A stretch of 9,820 nt of DNA from Candidatus Omnitrophica bacterium UBA5776 (lineage in GTDB: Bacteria > Omnitrophota > Gorgyraeia > Gygaellales > Profunditerraquicolaceae), in NCBI GenBank assembly GCA_002418595.1, contig DIEK01000105.1, positions 1 through 9,820 of the forward strand. The letters run 5' to 3'. A program made the position numbers and the translations under genes. This document shows, piece after piece, positions 5,379-9,820 of the stretch. Numbering within the stretch: position 1 is the stretch's first letter; every line of letters begins with the position of its first letter. Below the pieces are notes generated by a model. It had not been told where the DNA came from. It saw only the letters and a list, made by a program, of their open reading frames with translations, and searched no databases.

Positions 5379-7190
5379 TTATTTTTTCTGCAGCAGGCTA
5401 TCTATCACGCTGTTCACCAGGTCCGTCACGGAACCGCTCTTATCCCCGTCTGCGCCGGAAGAAACATCGCCTTTATCCAGTGCTTTACCTACGGCGCCGA
5501 TCAGTTGGGTGCCGATCCCTCCGGAAAGGAGCCTGTCGGCTATATAGCCGGGGTCAACCTCCACTTTCGCTGAACCGGCTTTGCCGGAAAGCTTCAACGG
5601 AAGAATGATCTGTTTATCCTTGTTAAAAAGATATTCCAGTTCTTTTACCGCCTTGGTCATAAGCGCCGACAGCTCTTCGGAGATCTCCAGTTGACCTTCC
5701 AGGGCGAAAGAACCGTCCATCCCGGCTTCGGTCTTGCCGGCGAGAACGAAATCATCCCCGGCTACCAGGGTATTTTCCGCCGAGGCTTTGCCGCCGGAGA
5801 GCTTCACCGGCAGTTCTATTTTCTTCAACATCGTGTCCTTACTGTTAAACCTCTCGCGGTACTTGTCCGGCATGGCGTCGATCACTCTCTCCGTAAGAAA
5901 AGGCAATACCGTGATCTTGTCCAGCGCCGCGCGCAGGATGTTGATATCCTTCAGCGCCGGCTGCTGCACTACCATGTCTGCTTCTCCGGAAAGCCCGAAT
6001 AACGTTTCATCCGGGGAAAATCCTTTGCCGTCGAGAATTATTTTACCCGTTACCTCTCCCTCCATCTTCACAGGCATCTTCTCCTGCGCCAGGAATTTCT
6101 GCAGTTTTACTCCGGAGATAGCGGCATTCACATTAAAAGCCCGTCCGGCAGTGTAATCGTTGAACCCTCCGGAAGCGGTGATCCTGCCGTCTCCCGCGGA
6201 CGCGGAAAGGTTTTTGAGTTTAATATCGGTTTCTGTGACGCTGAGCGAGGCGGAGATATTTCTAAGAGGAAGAACAAGGTCTTTGATCCCGGCTTCCCCA
6301 TCGTTTAAGCCGAGTTCCAGCTCCAGGGCGCTCAAACCTTTCGCGCCGGCCGTCATCCTGGAGAGCGTTATATCGACTTTACCTTTTAAGCCGGCAGGCA
6401 GGAATGCCCGCAGGTCCGCGGGTAAAAGCGCGGCTACCCTTTGCATATCCAGTTCGGAGAGATCGGTACTTCCTTCCGTATCCGAGATACAGACTTCTCC
6501 CCTGACCGGATCAACAGCGGCTTTACCCTGCAGACGCAGATTCTTCCTGGCGCTCAAAACGCCCGCCTTTACCGTGAAAGGGAAAGCCCCGTCCAAGGAT
6601 ACCCCCGAGGCTTTAAATTCCAGCCCCTCCACGCTCACGGACAACGGCGGCTGGAACGACTTGTCCAGATAAACTATGGTGCCGTCGTATATATTCAACG
6701 CCGAAACCGATAAAGGAAACGCCAGCGCCGCTCCCGCCGCCGGGATACCCGCCCCGGCGTCCGTTCCCGCGTTCTGCGGCGGCTGCTTTACCAAAGTAGC
6801 AGCGTTCACCGCTCCATCTTTATTCCGAATGATTGTCAACCGCGGCCCCATAATGTTGACCGCGGAAACCAGCAACTGTTTCTTGAAAATAAGCGCCGGG
6901 ATGTCCAGTGAAACGGAGATCTCCTTGATATGCAGGAAATCCCCTCCTCCGAAAGCCCCGTTTTCCGACACCGCCAGGTCGCTGATCTTGAAACTGATAT
7001 CCAGGTCCCAGGAGATGTCCAATCCGGCCCGGGCGAAATCCACGTCGCGGTCGACGACGCTTTTGACCGCGCCGACGATTTGCGGTTTATAACGGTTACC
7101 GTCGAACGTTTTGATAAACACGAGAACGGCCGCGAGCGACACCAGCGCAAGACCGAGGAAAGACAGCAAAACTATTTTTAATATTTTCAT
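5379..7190 (-). CDS. AsmA-family envelope protein
   Basis: This 603-residue protein has one N-terminal membrane anchor (about 4-27) and a long, beta-strand-rich periplasmic body. AsmA-family proteins (AsmA, TamB, YhdP and relatives) are anchored in the inner membrane and are linked to outer-membrane assembly and phospholipid transport. Family signs are the opening FDGNRYKPQI just after the anchor, repeated short strands of the form LKLSGKAGSAKVEVDP, and C-terminal AsmA-like blocks (about 380-570). A Pro/Ala/Gly-rich linker lies at about 136-159. ATG at 7190 is preceded by GGAGGG ending 3 nt upstream and by a strong promoter whose leader is only about 14 nt. It has its own promoter downstream of radC, so it is probably a single-gene unit. 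The exact partner or lipid role cannot be told from sequence. Confidence 0.85.
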   Translation of the reverse strand: MKILKIVLLSFLGLALVSLAAVLVFIKTFDGNRYKPQIVGAVKSVVDRDVDFARAGLDISWDLDISFKISDLAVSENGAFGGGDFLHIKEISVSLDIPALIFKKQLLVSAVNIMGPRLTIIRNKDGAVNAATLVKQPPQNAGTDAGAGIPAAGAALAFPLSVSALNIYDGTIVYLDKSFQPPLSVSVEGLEFKASGVSLDGAFPFTVKAGVLSARKNLRLQGKAAVDPVRGEVCISDTEGSTDLSELDMQRVAALLPADLRAFLPAGLKGKVDITLSRMTAGAKGLSALELELGLNDGEAGIKDLVLPLRNISASLSVTETDIKLKNLSASAGDGRITASGGFNDYTAGRAFNVNAAISGVKLQKFLAQEKMPVKMEGEVTGKIILDGKGFSPDETLFGLSGEADMVVQQPALKDINILRAALDKITVLPFLTERVIDAMPDKYRERFNSKDTMLKKIELPVKLSGGKASAENTLVAGDDFVLAGKTEAGMDGSFALEGQLEISEELSALMTKAVKELEYLFNKDKQIILPLKLSGKAGSAKVEVDPGYIADRLLSGGIGTQLIGAVGKALDKGDVSSGADGDKSGSVTDLVNSVIDSLLQKK

Positions 7191-7210
7191 ATTCCCTCCG
7201 AATGGGGATT

Positions 7211-7239
7211 ATTATACTGCGGAACAGAAAGAGAAACAA
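7211..7239 (-). promoter_or_regulatory. Promoter of the AsmA-family gene
   Basis: On the minus strand TTGTTT (7239-7234) is followed after exactly 17 nt by a perfect TATAAT (7216-7211). Initiation about 7 nt further on leaves a very short leader before GGAGGG and the ATG at 7190. The layout matches the phoB promoter (TTG-type -35, 17 nt, TATAAT). Confidence 0.68.
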
Positions 7240-7308
7240 GAAATACAGAAGGAAGAAATGGGAATGGTAAGAAAGAGGAAAGATAAGAAAGTTCTAATCA
7301 TCCGCTTA

Positions 7309-8004
7309 TTATTCAGAGAACTCGCGGGCATTGGCCTCTCTCAAACTCAGGTATCCCCCCTTACTGACGATAATATGGTCCAGCAGTTCTATGCCCAGCA
7401 GGATGCCGGAATCGCGCAGGCGTCTGGTAACGGCGATGTCCTTTTCCGAAGCCCTCAGTTCCCCGGAGGGATGATTATGCGCCACTATCACGTTGGCCGC
7501 CAGGTATTTCACAGCCCCTTCGAAGACCTCCCGCGGATGCACCAGGCTTGAATTGATGGTCCCTACAGATACAATTTCCCGGCGTATCTGCTGGTTGCGG
7601 GAATCAAGGTAGAAAACCACGAAATGCTCTTTCCTGCTCTCCCTTATGTCTTTCAGGCTCTCGAAGACGTCCTCGGGGGAAAGCATCTGTTTTAATTCCG
7701 TCTTTTGTCCGCCGAAAACGCGTCTGCCTATTTCCAGGGCCGCGAGTATACCTCCGGCCTTGACCTGCCCGACGCCGGGTATCTTCCGCAGCTGCTCAAG
7801 ATTGAACTGCGCTATCCCCGGCAATCCCCCGCCTTTCAACAACCGCCCCGCCAGTTCCAGCACATTCTCCTTTTTACTGCCGGTGCGCAGGAGCACTGCC
7901 AGCAGTTCCGTGTCGGAAAGGCGTCCCTGCCCGTAACGCGCGAGCTTCTCCCTCGGACGCTGTACGCGCGCCAGGTCGTTTAAGGCAACTCTCTTTTTTT
8001 CCAT
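7309..8004 (-). CDS. radC: RadC-family JAB/JAMM-domain protein
   Basis: RadC proteins are widespread bacterial proteins once linked to DNA repair; that role is now doubted and no reaction is firmly established. The 231 residues are full length for the family. An N-terminal region with a helix-hairpin-helix motif (LRKIPGVGQVKAGGILAALEIGRR, about 72-95) precedes the MPN/JAMM domain (about 105-228). The metal-binding signature is complete: H176 and H178 in AHNHPSG and D189 in SEKD, with E159 in HPREVF as the family's conserved acid. ATG at 8004 has GAGGAGGGG just upstream. An 85-bp gap separates it from pabB on the same strand, and no clear promoter is seen there, so the two may be cotranscribed. 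A short stem (CTGTC/GACAG) directly precedes the ribosome binding site. Confidence 0.95.
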   Translation of the reverse strand: MEKKRVALNDLARVQRPREKLARYGQGRLSDTELLAVLLRTGSKKENVLELAGRLLKGGGLPGIAQFNLEQLRKIPGVGQVKAGGILAALEIGRRVFGGQKTELKQMLSPEDVFESLKDIRESRKEHFVVFYLDSRNQQIRREIVSVGTINSSLVHPREVFEGAVKYLAANVIVAHNHPSGELRASEKDIAVTRRLRDSGILLGIELLDHIIVSKGGYLSLREANAREFSE

Positions 8005-8089
8005 ACTCCCCTCCTCTGTCTTTCCGGGACAGGATCACTCCGGCGTTCTCCCATATTAATAGACGAAGGAAAGAACGGAAATCTAACCT

Positions 8090-9205
8090 TTATTTTTCAA
8101 AATCCGCCGCTCCGGCGGTAAAAAACTCCGTTTTCAGCATGCTTTCCTCCCACTCCCCCTCGGGAGTGGAATCCCAGACTATCCCCCCTCCTATGCCCAT
8201 CTCGCCGCGTCCGCCGCGTATAAGCAGGGTGCGAATGGGGACGTTAAAGAACATCTCCCTCTCGGGAGTGATACAGCCTATGGCGCCTGTGTAGATATTA
8301 CGCGGCCCGTTCTCTATATCACGGATGATACGCATGGCGCGCAGTTTCGGGGCGCCGGTCACCGAGCCGGAAGGAAAAAGCGCGCGGAATATCTCATAAA
8401 AAGGGATCTCTTTCGGTATCACGGCGGTCACGGTGGAAGTCATCTGAAAAAGCGTGGAATAAACGCCGATCTCGAACAGTCCCGGCGCCCTGACACGGCC
8501 TCCTATCCTGCCCAGATCATTGCGCAGCAGGTCGGCGATCATCACGTTCTCCGCTCTGTTCTTGGGATCGACGCGGAACCTGCGGTATTCACGCAGATCA
8601 GCCAACAGCCCCCTGCCTCTACGCCAGGTCCCCTTCATCGGTTTGACAAGAATGAAACCTCCGCTTTTTCTGAAGAACAACTCCGGAGAAAGCGAACAAA
8701 TATGCGTATCCTGCCAGCGGAGATACGCAGGGTAAGGCACGGGCTGTTTTTTCAAAAGAAAAGCGTAGAGCGCGGACGCGCTGCCGGAGAAGTCGAAAAA
8801 AAGTTTATTGCAGTAAGTAAGCTGGTATATCTCTCCCGCGGAAATGAAATCCCTGATCAGAGAAATATTGGCCGAATATTTTTCTTTCCCGGTATCCATT
8901 CTCCGGTGTTTGACCGAGAAATCGGGACGGCCGTCTTCCCGGTAGAGCATGCGGCGCGGCGGACGGTAAACACCCATCAGGATAAGCGGGAAATCGCTTT
9001 TACCGGAATAAGAGAAACTTTCCCCGAGACAATACCCCGCCTCGTAAGAGAGAAACCCGGCGAGATGATATCCGGCGCGCGACGCTTCCTCCATACCGCG
9101 GAAACAAGCGCGCAGTCCTTCCGGAGTATATGCGGTAATAAAAGAAACGGGGGAATCGAATAAAAGCGGGCGGCGTTCGAATTGCAGATTGACGAGCACA
9201 GACAC
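8090..9205 (-). CDS. pabB: Aminodeoxychorismate synthase component I
   Basis: PabB converts chorismate and ammonia to 4-amino-4-deoxychorismate in p-aminobenzoate and folate synthesis, with PabA supplying ammonia. The 371-residue protein is a single chorismate-binding domain with GEIYQLTYC (124-132), SPELFF (173-178), NRAENVMIADLLRNDLGR (216-233), SGSVTGAPK (279-287) and GIGGGIVWDS (337-346). PMKGT (189-193) carries Lys191, the residue typical of PabB; anthranilate synthase TrpE has Ala there (PIAGT). Position 194 is Trp where Arg is usual. There is no C-terminal PabC lyase domain, unlike many fused forms, and the next gene is radC. The start is GTG at 9205, with a second GTG at 9199; both sit suitably behind GGAGGAGG, so either could be used. 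Confidence 0.9.
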   Translation of the reverse strand: MSVLVNLQFERRPLLFDSPVSFITAYTPEGLRACFRGMEEASRAGYHLAGFLSYEAGYCLGESFSYSGKSDFPLILMGVYRPPRRMLYREDGRPDFSVKHRRMDTGKEKYSANISLIRDFISAGEIYQLTYCNKLFFDFSGSASALYAFLLKKQPVPYPAYLRWQDTHICSLSPELFFRKSGGFILVKPMKGTWRRGRGLLADLREYRRFRVDPKNRAENVMIADLLRNDLGRIGGRVRAPGLFEIGVYSTLFQMTSTVTAVIPKEIPFYEIFRALFPSGSVTGAPKLRAMRIIRDIENGPRNIYTGAIGCITPEREMFFNVPIRTLLIRGGRGEMGIGGGIVWDSTPEGEWEESMLKTEFFTAGAADFEK

Positions 9206-9236
9206 CTCCTCCGGTCTTGGGTGGAACGAATAACCG

Positions 9237-9258
9237 GCCTGGGTGCCTTCGGACAGGC
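9237..9258. repeat. Inverted repeat GCCTG-N12-CAGGC upstream of pabB
   Basis: Five-base arms and a 12-nt loop, the same geometry and arms as 4721-4742. It lies about 30 bp upstream of the pabB start codon, in the probable leader or promoter. The rest of the 194-bp gap (9206-9399) is AT-rich with no clear promoter; AGGACG at about 9292 and CGTCCT at about 9353 form a distant inverted repeat of doubtful meaning. Confidence 0.3.
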
Positions 9259-9399
9259 TATGTCATGGCCTTAAATAAAAATAAAGGGTGAAGGACGACG
9301 AAAAAGAATAATAAGAAGCAGGATCGCACCGCGCCCCTATCGAATCAGAAGCCGTCCTCTTTTCTTTATTTTACATATCTGACGGCGAAAAACAAGATG

Positions 9400-9820
9400 T
9401 TAATCCTTGATGATACCCGCGAAATTGGCGTATAACTTTTGCGCCATCCGGTGAAAAATGCTGTTCTTGCCGCACTGCCTTCCTGTTATGCCCGTCGTAT
9501 CCGGACAGCCGTCTCCGGCATAGCGCCCGATCCAGCCGCGTATCATAGCCGGAGTTACCTCGACGTGAAACTGCAGGCCATAGGCGTTCCGTCCCACTCT
9601 AAATGCCTGGTTCCTGCAGCCGGCGCTCCGCGCCAGCAGGACTCCGCCGGCGGGTATCCCGAAAGTATCCTCATGCCATTCGAAAACCTCCGGACGCTCC
9701 GGAATGCCGGAGAACAAACGGTCGCGCCTGCCCTCGGCGGTAAGCGTTACCCTGCGCCAGCCGATCTCTCTGACTGGAGACTTGAATACCTTCGCGCCGC
9801 AGGACTTGGCGAGCATCTGC
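9400..9820 (-). CDS. Class I glutamine amidotransferase domain protein, 5' end beyond the window
   Basis: Class I amidotransferases hydrolyse glutamine with a Cys-His-Glu triad. The 139 full codons visible are the C-terminal portion. H and E of the triad are in YGLQFHVEVTP; the nucleophile cysteine would lie just off the right edge, since the visible part begins QMLAKSCGAKVF, which normally follows the cysteine elbow (CLGxQ). The stretches FEWHEDTFGIP and LARSAGCRNQAFRVG match the GuaA-like stand-alone amidotransferase group (COG0518 type). The ending does not look like PabA or TrpG, in which FHPES is usual, so despite lying upstream of pabB it is probably not the PabB partner. Substrate unknown. 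It precedes pabB on the same strand with a 194-bp gap, so an operon is doubtful. Confidence 0.88.
   Translation of the reverse strand, partial: QMLAKSCGAKVFKSPVREIGWRRVTLTAEGRRDRLFSGIPERPEVFEWHEDTFGIPAGGVLLARSAGCRNQAFRVGRNAYGLQFHVEVTPAMIRGWIGRYAGDGCPDTTGITGRQCGKNSIFHRMAQKLYANFAGIIKD

Noticed and set aside
8005..8089. Separate promoter for radC
   Set aside because: TATTAA around 8058 has no acceptable -35 partner at 16-18 nt, so cotranscription with pabB could not be excluded.
1..9820. CRISPR array, tRNA, rRNA, insertion sequence, prophage or defence genes
   Set aside because: No regularly spaced long repeats, cloverleaf sequence, transposase or phage-like protein was seen on either strand.

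Overview
The window looks like part of the chromosome of a free-living Gram-negative-type (two-membrane) bacterium of moderate GC content. Nearly all of it is ordinary housekeeping and regulatory genes, and no IS element, phage gene, CRISPR array, tRNA or rRNA was seen. An AsmA-family protein and a Sec-exported small protein argue for a diderm envelope. A MenA-type prenyltransferase suggests menaquinone-type quinones. The style of the AsmA protein resembles deep-branching diderm phyla such as Omnitrophota or Elusimicrobiota, but that placement is an impression, not shown by the sequence.

All genes but one lie on the minus strand, so transcription mostly runs from high to low coordinates. From the right edge they are: the C-terminal part of a class I glutamine amidotransferase (9400-9820), pabB (8090-9205), radC (7309-8004), an AsmA-family envelope protein (5379-7190), a menA-like prenyltransferase (3515-4432), a PhoB-like response regulator and PhoR-like histidine kinase that overlap by 11 nt (3406 down to 946), and the first 160 codons of a second OmpR-family response regulator (481-1). 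The exception is a 166-residue putative exported protein of unknown function at 4808-5308 on the plus strand. It diverges from menA and converges on the AsmA gene.

The regulatory DNA is the most informative part. Plausible sigma70-type promoters with perfect TATAAT boxes precede phoB, the AsmA gene and menA (the last with a poor -35). In the 464-bp gap between phoR and the second response regulator, four TTCACA-like hexamers repeat at an exact 11-bp period just upstream of a -10-like box (562-600). This is the arrangement of a Pho box, and it suggests that the neighbouring PhoB-like regulator controls the second regulator gene. The rest of the gap (about 634-878) holds a dense series of inverted repeats with no reading frame that looks real and no recognised RNA family. 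The 375-bp menA/exported-protein divergent region holds a 14-bp direct repeat and a short inverted repeat.

No defence system, biosynthetic cluster or clearly novel multi-gene system was seen. The points best worth checking are the Pho-box array, the dyad-rich gap and the orphan exported protein.
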